Assembly (NCBI RefSeq): GCF_015330125.1
Contig: NZ_JADDXR010000002.1
Location: 1,488,001 to 1,552,000, forward strand
Source: Zobellia nedashkovskayae
Lineage (GTDB): Bacteria > Bacteroidota > Bacteroidia > Flavobacteriales > Flavobacteriaceae
Direction: 5' to 3'
Length of the DNA: 64,000 nt
Positions 9,053 through 17,766 of the stretch are shown here, in pieces (position 1 is the first letter of the stretch; each line of letters opens with the position of its first letter). Under the pieces are notes generated by a model. It was not told the DNA's origin. It did not search any database and saw nothing but the letters and a program-made list of their open reading frames with translations. The position numbers and the translations under genes are program-made.

Positions 9053-10396
9053 ATGAAACACGCTATTTTTTACCATATCTATCCTTTAGGACTTTTGGGT
9101 GCTGAAAAAACCAATGATTTAGTTTCTACTCCGGTTGATAGGTTGTCAGAACTTAATGGTTGGTTAGAGCACATGGTAGACTTAGGGTGCAACGCGCTTT
9201 ATGTAGGCCCGGTGTTTGAATCATCAACCCACGGGTACGACACTGTAGATTATTATAAAATAGACCGTAGATTGGGTGACGACACTTCGTTAATCGCTTT
9301 GGTTGATAAAGCTCACAGAATGGGTGTAAAAGTGGTTCTGGATGGTGTTTTTAATCATGTGGGCAGGGATTTCTTCGCTTTTAGAGATCTTCAGAAATTC
9401 GGAAAGAACTCAAAATATATTGATTGGTTTTCAAATGTAAATTTTAAGAAGAAAAGCCCGCTGAAGGATTCATTTACTTATGATACATGGGCAGGCTATT
9501 ATCAACTGGTAAAACTTAACCTTAGAAATAAGGAGGTCTGTGATTATCTTTTCGGTGCGGTTAAAAAGTGGATAGCTATTTATAAAATAGATGGGCTACG
9601 TTTGGACACTGCAGATGTGTTAGATTTTGATTTTATGAAAGAACTTGCACTCTTTTGTAAAAAGGAAAACCCGGAGTTTTGGTTAATGGGAGAAGTAGTT
9701 CATGGCGATTATAATCGGTGGGTAAATTCCACCATGTTAGATTCCGTTACCAATTATGATTACCACACTCCTATTTATGAAAGTTTTAATTTGAAGGATT
9801 TCGGTAAAATTTCCGAAACGGTGGAACGGGAGTTCGGTCCCAAAGGAGTTTATAAGAACCTAGCGCTCTATTCTTTTGTGGACAATCATGATGTTAACCG
9901 TGCCGCCAGTACTTTGAAGAAACCAGAGCATTTATTTCCATTATACCTTCTACTATTTACGTTGCCAGGAATACCAGCTATTTACTACGGAGGTGAGTGG
10001 GGATTTGAAGGAAAGAAAACAGCCCATAGCGATGATTTGTTACGTCCACGGGTAAAGCTTAATGACTTAGGGAGGCAGGCAAAGCATCCAAAGCTGTTAG
10101 ATGCCATAAAACAATTCATAGAAGTTCAAAAGAATTGTAAAGTCCTTGTAAATGGATCTTATGAGACGTTGTTGGTTACCAATGAACAATTGGCCTTCTT
10201 TAGAAAAAATACGTATAAGACCATTGTTGTAATAGTAAATGCATCAACAAAAGTAGCTAAGGTAAATATTGATTTGAAAGGACTGCCCTTAGGAGTTTAT
10301 ACGGACCTTCTGAACGCCGGATATACCTCAATATCCAATAAAACAGCTCTTTCTATAGAAGTTCCGCCATGCTGGGGACGTATCTTGAGCCATTGA
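9053..10396 (+). CDS. GH13 alpha-amylase family glycosidase
   Basis: 447 aa without a signal peptide, so probably cytoplasmic. The four GH13 motifs are present: DGVFNH (97-102), GLRLDTADV with nucleophile Asp185, GEVV with acid/base Glu214, and VDNHDV with transition-state Asp277. It likely cleaves alpha-glucan or maltodextrin; the exact specificity cannot be read. It sits 48 bases after the response regulator gene and before nasA, an unexpected place for a glycosidase. No maltose or glycogen genes are nearby. Confidence 0.85.
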   Translation: MKHAIFYHIYPLGLLGAEKTNDLVSTPVDRLSELNGWLEHMVDLGCNALYVGPVFESSTHGYDTVDYYKIDRRLGDDTSLIALVDKAHRMGVKVVLDGVFNHVGRDFFAFRDLQKFGKNSKYIDWFSNVNFKKKSPLKDSFTYDTWAGYYQLVKLNLRNKEVCDYLFGAVKKWIAIYKIDGLRLDTADVLDFDFMKELALFCKKENPEFWLMGEVVHGDYNRWVNSTMLDSVTNYDYHTPIYESFNLKDFGKISETVEREFGPKGVYKNLALYSFVDNHDVNRAASTLKKPEHLFPLYLLLFTLPGIPAIYYGGEWGFEGKKTAHSDDLLRPRVKLNDLGRQAKHPKLLDAIKQFIEVQKNCKVLVNGSYETLLVTNEQLAFFRKNTYKTIVVIVNASTKVAKVNIDLKGLPLGVYTDLLNAGYTSISNKTALSIEVPPCWGRILSH

Positions 10397-10402
10397 TCGA
10401 AA

Positions 10403-10428
10403 AGTAGTGAAAAGGCACTTTTTTTGTT
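10403..10428 (+). terminator. Weak candidate terminator after the GH13 gene
   Basis: AGTG and CACT pair around a short loop, followed by seven T. The stem is short, so activity is uncertain. Confidence 0.35.
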
Positions 10429-10468
10429 GATGTGGGATTATAACCTCAAACTATTACGAAAAAAACAC

Positions 10469-10484
10469 TACGTATATATACGTA
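10469..10484. promoter_or_regulatory. Perfect 7-2-7 operator upstream of nasA
   Basis: TACGTATATATACGTA is a perfect 16-bp inverted repeat: two TACGTAT heptamers facing each other across 2 bases. Its centre is about 42 bases before the predicted transcription start (near 10519), the usual place for an activator touching RNA polymerase. The same element occurs at the response regulator gene. Confidence 0.6.
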
Positions 10485-10504
10485 ATTTTATAACTTGCTG
10501 TATC

Positions 10505-10512
10505 TAATTTTG
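10505..10512 (+). promoter_or_regulatory. -7 promoter box of nasA
   Basis: TAATTTTG matches TAnnTTTG. No clear -33 TTG lies at the usual distance, consistent with dependence on an activator bound at the palindrome just upstream. Confidence 0.5.
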
Positions 10513-10538
10513 ATGTTTTGCATCAAAAAGGAAAAGCA

Positions 10539-13500
10539 ATGTTGAAAAAGAAAACACATAAGACTGTTTGTTCATACTGTGGCGTAGGCTGTGGTATACT
10601 GGTGGATGTAGACAGCAAAGGTAAGATTGAGGTAGATGGTGATCCGGACTACCCTTCCAATAAAGGTATGTTATGCTCTAAAGGAAGAAATCTTAATTAC
10701 GTAGCGCAAGACACCAGCGACCGCATCATGCATCCACAAATGAGATGGAGTAGAAACCATCCGTTGGAAAAAGTAACTTGGGATACGGCTTTTGAACGTG
10801 CTGCTGCCGTTTTTAAAAGTATCATTGCCAAGCATGGACCGGACAGTGTTGGTTTCTACGTATCTGGACAATGCCTTACGGAGGAATATTATCTGGTGAA
10901 CAAAATAACCAAGGGTTTCATTGGAACTAATAATGTGGATACGAATAGTCGTCTATGCATGAGTTCTGCTGTGGTGGGTTATAAAAAAACACTGGGTGAA
11001 GATTCAGTTCCCATTTCATATGAAGATATTGAATTGGCCGATTGTTTTTTGATTGCAGGAGCAAATCCTGCTTGGTGTCATCCTATTCTTTACAGACGTC
11101 TAGAACAACATAAAGAAGATAATCCTAATGTAAAAATAATAGTAGTAGATCCAAGAATAACGCAGACTTGTGCGTCTGCAGATTTGCATTTACAAATCCT
11201 TCCGGGAACGGATGTTATTCTTTTCAATGCCATAGCTAGATGGCTCATTGAAAAGAAAAAGATAGATAAGAGTTTTATTAAAAAACATACTTCTAATTTT
11301 AATGCTTGTAAAGAAAGCGCTTTTACACTTTCTCTACGCCAAGCAGCCGAAAAATGTGGAGTGCCAGTTGCAGATATCCGTAAGGCAGCACAGTATATTG
11401 GCGATGCTAATAAGTTTATTAGCATGTGGACAATGGGCCTCAACCAAAGTGTGATAGGGGTTTCTAAAAACGTAGCCTTATTAAATATTTCTTTATTAAC
11501 CGGGCAAATAGGTAAACCTGGTTGTGGCCCGTTTTCATTAACCGGTCAGCCTAATGCTATGGGTGGTCGTGAAGTGGGTGGTATGGCAAACCTTTTGGCA
11601 GCGCATAAAGATTTGGGTAATCCGCAACATAGAAAAGAAGTCTCCGATTTTTGGGGAGGAAAAGAAATTAATTCCGAACCGGGCTATACCGCAACAGAAA
11701 TGTTCAATGCTCTGGAAAGTGGAAAAATGAAAGCTATATGGGTTATTTGTACGAATCCCGTGGTGAGTATGCCAAATGCCAATAAGATCGAAAAAGCTTT
11801 AAAGAATGCTGCATTTGTTGTAGTTCAAGATATTAGCCATAATTCCGAAACTACTAAGTTTGCCGATTTAGTATTGCCAGCTGCAGGGTGGTTAGAGAAA
11901 GATGGCACCATGACCAATTCTGAAAGAAGAATTAGTTATTTACCTAAGGTTATTGATGCCCCAGGAGAGGCTTTGCCAGATGTAGAAATTCTTTGGCGTT
12001 TTGCTCAAGCTATGGGCTATGAAGGTTTTGATTATAAAAATGCCGCTGAAGTTTATGATGAACATTGCCTTTTAACAAAGGGTACCAATATAGATATTAC
12101 AGGTCTATCGCACGAACGCCTTAAAAATGAGGGGAGTTTCCAATGGCCGGTTCCTCATAAAACGCATCCGGGTACACCACGTTTGTTTACGGATCTCAAC
12201 TTTCCTACTAATGATAATAAGGCACATTTTAATGCGCCAAAGAGTCTTTACAACAAATCAGAAGAAACAGATATTGATTTTCCTTTAATATTGAATACAG
12301 GAAGGGTAAGAGATCAATGGCATACCAGAACAAAAACAGGAAAAGTAAAGCGTTTGCTTACCCATGTTCCGCAACCGTACCTAGAAATGAACAAAGTAGA
12401 TGCTTTTCTACGGAAGTTAAAAGAAGGGGATATTGCGGTTATTAAGAGCAGAAGGGGTGAAGTACAGGTTAAGGTGAAAATTAATTTTGATATTCGTGAG
12501 CGTGTAGTTTTTCTTCCTATGCATTGGGGTAAAGTATTGAATAATGATTTTGGTAGGGCAAACAACCTTACCAGTGATTTGATTGATCCTATTTCTAAAG
12601 AACCGGATTTCAAATACTGTGCTGTTCAGGTAGAGAAGTTTGTAAAACCAGCTCAAAAAATTATAGTTATAGGAGCGGGTGCCGCTGCGTATCGTTTTAT
12701 ACAATCTTATCGGGAAAAAAATAAAAAAGACGAGTTACATGTTTTCTCTAAAGAAAAAGACCCTTTTTACAACCGTGTTTTGTTACCAGAATATGTAAGT
12801 GATGAGCTTTCATGGGAGGCCTTGGAGAAACTAAAAAAGGGGGAACTGCAAAAAATGAATGTTACGTTGCATTCCGGTATAGGTATTTCAGATGTAAATA
12901 CTTCCATGAAACAAGTAACGGATAGTGCAGGATTGATTCATTCATATGATTTGCTTATCATGGCTACGGGTAGCCGTGCTTTTGTTCCTAGTGAAGTGCA
13001 GATAGACCTGCCAGGTCGTTTTACGATGCGAGAACGAGGAGATGCCGATAAATTAAAGCAATACCTGCAAAAAACAGGACTACCAGCAAACGAACAACAT
13101 GTAGTTATTGTTGGTGGTGGTTTGTTAGGGTTGGAGTTAGCCGCAGCGCTTAAAAAGATAGATATCAATATTAGTATTGTACAAAGGGCACCGCGCCTTA
13201 TGGAGCGTCAGTTAGATAGTGTTGCTAGTCGTCTTTTGGCAGAAGATGTTTTCGAAAGAAACATTAACCTTTATTTTGATAGTGAGGTAAGTACTGTTTT
13301 TGAGGAAAAAGAGAATCCTTTTAGATTACTGGTTAACCTAAAAACAGGAAGAACCATTCAATGTAATGCAATTGTTTACGCTATAGGTACAAGGCCAAAT
13401 ATTGAGTTGGCAAAAAAAGCCGATTTAAATACAAGACGAGGTGTAATTGTCAATTCATATTTACAGACCAATGATCCATCTGTTTTCGCCTTGGGTGAAA

Positions 13501-14069
13501 TTGCAGAATTCAACAACTCGCTTTTCGGAATTACATCGGCTGCGGAACAACAGGCAGATATTGCCGCAAATTATATTTTAGGAGATTATAGTAGTATTTA
13601 TAACGGTTCTGTACTTATGAATATTCTAAAATTCGAAAATCTTGACTTGTGTAGTATCGGTATGGTGAATGCACCTTCAGGAGATAGTAGTTATGAAGAG
13701 ATTATTTTAATGGATGTTAGCAAACGCTTCTATAAAAAATGTATCGTTAAAGATGATACTTTAAAAGGAGCGATATTGATGGGCGATAAGAATGAGTTCG
13801 CCGAGTTCAAACGCCTGATAGAAGAAGAAATAGAATTATCAGAAAAGCGCAACGAGTTGCTTAGAGGGGCATCAACCACTGTTCCTTTAAAAGGAAAAAT
13901 GGTCTGTTCTTGCAGCCAAGTGGGTGAAGGCAACATTATTGATGCTATAGCCGGTGGTTGTTCTGAATTTAACGCATTATGTTCGGAAACAGGAGCAGGA
14001 TTAGGCTGTGGTAGCTGTAAACCAGAAGTAAAGGCCATAATGAACAAACAACTACAATTAGCAAATTAA
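10539..14069 (+). CDS. nasA: Fused assimilatory nitrate reductase (Mo domain + FAD reductase + BFD domain)
   Basis: 1176 aa from the ATG at 10539, preceded by AAGGA; a TTG seven codons upstream is less likely. Residues 1 to about 690 are a molybdopterin nitrate reductase: 4Fe-4S cysteines 11, 14, 18 and 46, and NSRLCMSSAV with the Cys Mo ligand typical of NasA/NapA. From about residue 705 there is an FAD/NAD-disulphide oxidoreductase domain (IIVIGAGAAAY; second dinucleotide motif VVIVGGGLLGLELAAAL) like the N-terminal half of NirB. The tail is a BFD-like 2Fe-2S domain (Cys 1123, 1125, 1157, 1160). There is no signal peptide. The protein appears to join the catalytic and NAD(P)H-oxidising subunits of nitrate reductase in one chain. 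Confidence 0.9.
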   Translation: MLKKKTHKTVCSYCGVGCGILVDVDSKGKIEVDGDPDYPSNKGMLCSKGRNLNYVAQDTSDRIMHPQMRWSRNHPLEKVTWDTAFERAAAVFKSIIAKHGPDSVGFYVSGQCLTEEYYLVNKITKGFIGTNNVDTNSRLCMSSAVVGYKKTLGEDSVPISYEDIELADCFLIAGANPAWCHPILYRRLEQHKEDNPNVKIIVVDPRITQTCASADLHLQILPGTDVILFNAIARWLIEKKKIDKSFIKKHTSNFNACKESAFTLSLRQAAEKCGVPVADIRKAAQYIGDANKFISMWTMGLNQSVIGVSKNVALLNISLLTGQIGKPGCGPFSLTGQPNAMGGREVGGMANLLAAHKDLGNPQHRKEVSDFWGGKEINSEPGYTATEMFNALESGKMKAIWVICTNPVVSMPNANKIEKALKNAAFVVVQDISHNSETTKFADLVLPAAGWLEKDGTMTNSERRISYLPKVIDAPGEALPDVEILWRFAQAMGYEGFDYKNAAEVYDEHCLLTKGTNIDITGLSHERLKNEGSFQWPVPHKTHPGTPRLFTDLNFPTNDNKAHFNAPKSLYNKSEETDIDFPLILNTGRVRDQWHTRTKTGKVKRLLTHVPQPYLEMNKVDAFLRKLKEGDIAVIKSRRGEVQVKVKINFDIRERVVFLPMHWGKVLNNDFGRANNLTSDLIDPISKEPDFKYCAVQVEKFVKPAQKIIVIGAGAAAYRFIQSYREKNKKDELHVFSKEKDPFYNRVLLPEYVSDELSWEALEKLKKGELQKMNVTLHSGIGISDVNTSMKQVTDSAGLIHSYDLLIMATGSRAFVPSEVQIDLPGRFTMRERGDADKLKQYLQKTGLPANEQHVVIVGGGLLGLELAAALKKIDINISIVQRAPRLMERQLDSVASRLLAEDVFERNINLYFDSEVSTVFEEKENPFRLLVNLKTGRTIQCNAIVYAIGTRPNIELAKKADLNTRRGVIVNSYLQTNDPSVFALGEIAEFNNSLFGITSAAEQQADIAANYILGDYSSIYNGSVLMNILKFENLDLCSIGMVNAPSGDSSYEEIILMDVSKRFYKKCIVKDDTLKGAILMGDKNEFAEFKRLIEEEIELSEKRNELLRGASTTVPLKGKMVCSCSQVGEGNIIDAIAGGCSEFNALCSETGAGLGCGSCKPEVKAIMNKQLQLAN

Positions 14070-14081
14070 AAAATCGGGATT

Positions 14082-15521
14082 ATGAACGATGATCTGCACC
14101 GTATATTGATAAAAGGAGGAGTTACCTCACCAGGGGAACTCAAGGATATTATAGGCTTGTTGGAGGCCGCGGGATTGAATGAAGTCTACTTTGGTTCCAG
14201 ACAAGATCTGCTTTTCCCTTTAAAAGGGGTTGAAGAAGGTCAGCTTGAGCATATTTCAAAATTCAACACTAATATCATTACCGAAAGGCAGTATCAGAAT
14301 ATTGTAAGCTCCTATGTTGCTGCTGATATTTTTGATATGACCCACTGGCTTAAAGGTTCTACATATCTCTATATTTTGGAGGGATTTGATTTTCTGCCAG
14401 AATTAAAGGTAAATATCACAGACCCTAAACAAAGGTTGGTTCCGCTATTTAGTGGCAACCTTAATTTTATAGCTTCTGAAAATGAAGATTATTGGTACTT
14501 GAACATTAAGTTACCACATTGGGATAAAGCCGCGTATTATCCTGTACTGATTTACAGTTGGGATATTACTACTGTTTCTAAGGCCATTGAAGAAATTTAT
14601 GAGGAAATTCAAGATGTAGAAGAACTGTTTTTTATCTTGAACAAGAATCTTGATACCAACAACAAGACCATAGAAAAGGAGCTAAAAGTACCTTATTTAA
14701 CTTTCCCTTATTACGAAGGTATGAACCGTATGGGATTAGATCAATACTGGCTAGGTCTGTATTGGAGAAACAATAGATATGATTTGTCGTTCTTAAAAGA
14801 ATTCTGTGGTTTTTGTTTAGATAACAGTATAGGTAAAATCTGTATTACACCTTGGAAATCATTTGTTGTAAAAGGTATTCAAAAGCAGAGTAGGCCAGCA
14901 TTGGAGCGCTTTTTAGGGCAATGGGGAATTAACGTTAGACATTCGCAATTAGAAATGAACTGGCACCTGCCGGTAGATGATAATGAGGCTTTAGAACTAA
15001 AAAAGTTCTTGGTACGTAGTTTTGATCAGAATGATATTAGTACCTACGGCCTTACATTTGGTATAAGTAATGATGTGGGCAAGCGATCTCATTTTGCATC
15101 GGTAATTATAGAGAAGAATAGTTCGCCTACAATTGTAAAAGATTTTGATGTCCGCCCTACGTATAACGTACTTCACTTTGTAAACTTCGACCCTAACACC
15201 CAAAAATATTTAGCATACGCACAAGATGTGGATAAGATTGAGTTGCCAGGTTTGTTAATGGAACTCAGTAAAAAGTATTTTGACCAACTAGGGAGAGAGG
15301 TAGAAAAAACTGAAGCGCCTAAAAAGGCAATTGAGCAAGAGACAAAGACTATTCATCAATGTCAATCATGTTTTACCGTTTATGACCCTTTATATGGCGA
15401 TTCAATAGCTGGTATTCCAAAAGATACTGCTTTTGAAGATTTGCCCGATATGTATGTTTGCTCGGTCTGTGAAGCTCCTAAATCTCAATTTGAAAAAGCC
15501 GAACTAAAATTTTCGAGCTGA
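14082..15521 (+). CDS. Sulphite/nitrite-reductase-like protein with rubredoxin tail; siroheme cysteines absent
   Basis: 479 aa. The N-terminal part resembles the ferredoxin-like half domain of nitrite/sulphite reductases ([18 protein letters not shown]), and a second such half seems to start at [16 protein letters not shown]. The siroheme/4Fe-4S cysteine pairs needed for catalysis are not seen; apart from CGFC near 240 and the Cys in KICITP, the cysteines lie in the tail. That tail (about 425-475) is a clear rubredoxin: Cys427, 430, 460 and 463 with YDPLYGD and [10 protein letters not shown]. It starts 12 bases after the nitrate reductase gene. I infer an electron carrier or redox partner for it, not a working nitrite reductase. 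Confidence 0.65.
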   Translation: MNDDLHRILIKGGVTSPGELKDIIGLLEAAGLNEVYFGSRQDLLFPLKGVEEGQLEHISKFNTNIITERQYQNIVSSYVAADIFDMTHWLKGSTYLYILEGFDFLPELKVNITDPKQRLVPLFSGNLNFIASENEDYWYLNIKLPHWDKAAYYPVLIYSWDITTVSKAIEEIYEEIQDVEELFFILNKNLDTNNKTIEKELKVPYLTFPYYEGMNRMGLDQYWLGLYWRNNRYDLSFLKEFCGFCLDNSIGKICITPWKSFVVKGIQKQSRPALERFLGQWGINVRHSQLEMNWHLPVDDNEALELKKFLVRSFDQNDISTYGLTFGISNDVGKRSHFASVIIEKNSSPTIVKDFDVRPTYNVLHFVNFDPNTQKYLAYAQDVDKIELPGLLMELSKKYFDQLGREVEKTEAPKKAIEQETKTIHQCQSCFTVYDPLYGDSIAGIPKDTAFEDLPDMYVCSVCEAPKSQFEKAELKFSS

Positions 15522-15528
15522 TTTTTGC

Positions 15529-15536
15529 TAAATTTG
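15529..15536 (+). promoter_or_regulatory. -7 promoter box for the kelch lipoprotein gene
   Basis: TAAATTTG matches TAnnTTTG and lies 25 bases before the gene start. Confidence 0.4.
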
Positions 15537-15560
15537 GATAGTACTTAAATATTATTCCAA

Positions 15561-16601
15561 ATGAACAAAAAGTATATTGGCCTGTTAAGTTGTATTTTAC
15601 TATTCACGGCTTGCAAGAACAATCCTGACAAAAAAACGAAAGTTGAAAATCCGGTAGACGAGATAACCATTCAAAAACCAACATTGAAATGGGAGCAAGT
15701 TGCGTCCGCAGATGATAGTAAACCTGTGGCTCGTCATGAAGCTGCATTTGTTCGCGTAGATGATAAATTCTATTTATTGGGAGGAAGGGACATTCGCCCT
15801 GTTAGTATTTATGATACCAATACTAAAGTTTGGTCAGAAGGTGCTAAGCCGCCTATTGAATTGCATCATTTTCAACCTGTAACTTATCAGAATAAAATAT
15901 ACCTTATTTCGGCATTGACGGGTAAATACCCTGCTGAAACTCCAACGGAACATATCTTTATTTATGACCCTGCCAATGATGAATGGTCGCAAGGAGATGA
16001 AATCCCAAAAGAGAGAAGACGTGGTTCTACAGGGAATGTGCTTTACGAGGGTAAAATCTACATTTCTTGCGGAATAAAAAATGGTCATATAGGAGACCAT
16101 AAAAAATGGATGGATAGTTACGATCCAAGTACGGGCGAGTGGGAAATTTTGGCAGATGCCCCTCGTGCAAGAGACCATTTTCAAGCGGTTTTAGCAGATG
16201 GTAAAATTTACGCCCCAGCGGGTAGAAATTCGGGTCTTGATCCTGATTCTGTTTTTGGGGGAACCATAGGAGAGGTTGATGTGTATGATATAAAAAGTAA
16301 TACTTGGGAGACTTTACCAGAAAATATTCCAACTCCAAGAGCAGGTAATGCGGCTGCACTTTATAATAATGAATTGATAGTTGTTGGGGGTGAATCTACA
16401 ACGCAGGAAAAAGCACATGCTGAAGTTGAGGTTTTGGATTTAAACACACATAAATGGCATACGCTTCCTACTATGGTAGAGGGCAGACACGGTAGTGGTC
16501 TGGTGCTTTTTGAAGATGATTTGTATATAGCTTCTGGATGTGGAAGTAGAGGAGGTTCACCTGAACTGACTACTATGGAAAAATTTGGTGTAGAAGATTG
16601 A
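15561..16601 (+). CDS. Kelch-repeat lipoprotein
   Basis: 346 aa with a lipoprotein signal (MNKKYIGLLSCILLFTAC). The mature part is built of about six kelch repeats, seen as GG pairs followed by Tyr/Trp at regular spacing (FYLLGGRD, IYISCGIKNG, IYAPAGRNSG, LIVVGGES, LYIASGCG), which should fold into a beta-propeller. It may be periplasmic or surface exposed. Function is unknown; some kelch propellers bind sugars or act as sialic-acid mutarotases, but nothing here decides that. It has its own likely promoter after the nitrate cluster. Confidence 0.75.
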   Translation: MNKKYIGLLSCILLFTACKNNPDKKTKVENPVDEITIQKPTLKWEQVASADDSKPVARHEAAFVRVDDKFYLLGGRDIRPVSIYDTNTKVWSEGAKPPIELHHFQPVTYQNKIYLISALTGKYPAETPTEHIFIYDPANDEWSQGDEIPKERRRGSTGNVLYEGKIYISCGIKNGHIGDHKKWMDSYDPSTGEWEILADAPRARDHFQAVLADGKIYAPAGRNSGLDPDSVFGGTIGEVDVYDIKSNTWETLPENIPTPRAGNAAALYNNELIVVGGESTTQEKAHAEVEVLDLNTHKWHTLPTMVEGRHGSGLVLFEDDLYIASGCGSRGGSPELTTMEKFGVED

Positions 16602-16654
16602 TTTTCAGACCAATAATTTTAAAATTATTTTTTAAATCGTGATGAAAAACATAT

Positions 16655-16662
16655 TACATTTG
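16655..16662 (+). promoter_or_regulatory. -7 promoter box of the PLP enzyme gene
   Basis: TACATTTG matches TAnnTTTG, 32 bases before the gene start. Likely promoter of the three-gene set ending at 19898. Confidence 0.5.
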
Positions 16663-16693
16663 ATAGGGAATTTCCCCATATCAAATTATACAA

Positions 16694-17755
16694 ATGGATT
16701 TAAGAGACGGTGTTAAAACCGCAGAAAACAAGGTGTCTTCCGAGACTAAAAAATTAAGCGAATTTGTCAAGGACAAAAGTAAATCCTTGGTGGACCGCTT
16801 GGAGTCGTATGAAGATATTATAAATCTTGAGGTGGGAGATACGGGACTACACCGTGCCAAAACCATGGAGCGCGAATTTGATATTCGCCAGCTTTATATA
16901 AAGTATGAAGGTGATAACCCTACTGGTACGCAAAAGGATCGTATTGCTTTTGCACAAATCTACGATGCACTCCGAAGAGAGTTTCAAGTGGTTTCTTTGG
17001 CTACTTGCGGCAATTATGGGGTTGCTGTTGCCTTGGCAGCAAATTTGGCGGGAATAGCCTGTAAAATATATATTCCTGAAAGCTTCCATACAGACCGTGT
17101 TGTTGAGATGCAACTGCTGGGCGCAGAGATTATTCGTATGTCCGGTAGTTATGAAGATGTTGTAAAGGAAAGTAGCGAACTCGCAAAAAATAACGATTGG
17201 TATGATGCTAATCCTGGAGGAGCGAACACCCCTTTACAGATTAGTGCGTACTCCCAGATTGCAACAGAGATTTTCGAAGATTTAGGAGATGCACCTAAGT
17301 ATTGCGCAGTTCCGGTTTCCAATGGTACGCTTTTCGCGGGAATTTATCGTGGGTTTGTTAGTCTGTACAAGAGAGGGAAAACCTCTAGAATACCAAAAAT
17401 GATTGCAGCGTCTTCCTCTAGAAAAAATCCTATTATTCAATCGTTCTTGCAAGGTTTAGACCATTGTAAAGATTTGAATCCGGATGTAATCAAAGAAACC
17501 AAGTACAATGAACCTCTAATTAACTGGCATAGTTTTGATGGCGAAGAGGCTTTGTACGCTTTAAAAGAGTCTGGTGGTGAGGCATATAATATCAGTGATA
17601 AAAAGCTGAAAGACATGACGGCCTTATTAGCAAAGAAAGAAGGCTTTCGCATTTTGCCGGCATCTACTGCAGGACTTATTGCGTTGCTAGAACTTGATGA
17701 AAAAATGAATTTTGAACCAGACCGTTTTGTAGCGGTACTGACAGCAAAAAATTAA
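16694..17755 (+). CDS. Threonine-synthase-like PLP-dependent enzyme
   Basis: 353 aa of fold-type II PLP enzymes. The PLP lysine is Lys81 in NPTGTQKDR, the phosphate-binding loop is probably in SNGTLFAG, and LATCGNYGVAVALAA holds the substrate-binding Asn; a C-terminal PASTAGL loop is also present. The overall pattern is nearest threonine synthase, but it is not next to thrA or thrB. It is followed 11 bases later by a DUF1611 protein and then a dipeptide epimerase, so the substrate may instead be an amino acid released by that pathway. Substrate unassigned. Confidence 0.7.
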   Translation: MDLRDGVKTAENKVSSETKKLSEFVKDKSKSLVDRLESYEDIINLEVGDTGLHRAKTMEREFDIRQLYIKYEGDNPTGTQKDRIAFAQIYDALRREFQVVSLATCGNYGVAVALAANLAGIACKIYIPESFHTDRVVEMQLLGAEIIRMSGSYEDVVKESSELAKNNDWYDANPGGANTPLQISAYSQIATEIFEDLGDAPKYCAVPVSNGTLFAGIYRGFVSLYKRGKTSRIPKMIAASSSRKNPIIQSFLQGLDHCKDLNPDVIKETKYNEPLINWHSFDGEEALYALKESGGEAYNISDKKLKDMTALLAKKEGFRILPASTAGLIALLELDEKMNFEPDRFVAVLTAKN

Positions 17756-17766
17756 TATTTAAGAGA

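Noticed and set aside
10867..10872. Further TACGTA operator copies inside genes (for example in nasA)
   Set aside because: Single hexamers in coding sequence lack the paired 7-2-7 form and can arise by chance in AT-rich DNA.
14082..15521. Plain ferredoxin-nitrite reductase (NirA)
   Set aside because: The cysteine pairs that hold siroheme and 4Fe-4S are absent, and a rubredoxin is fused.
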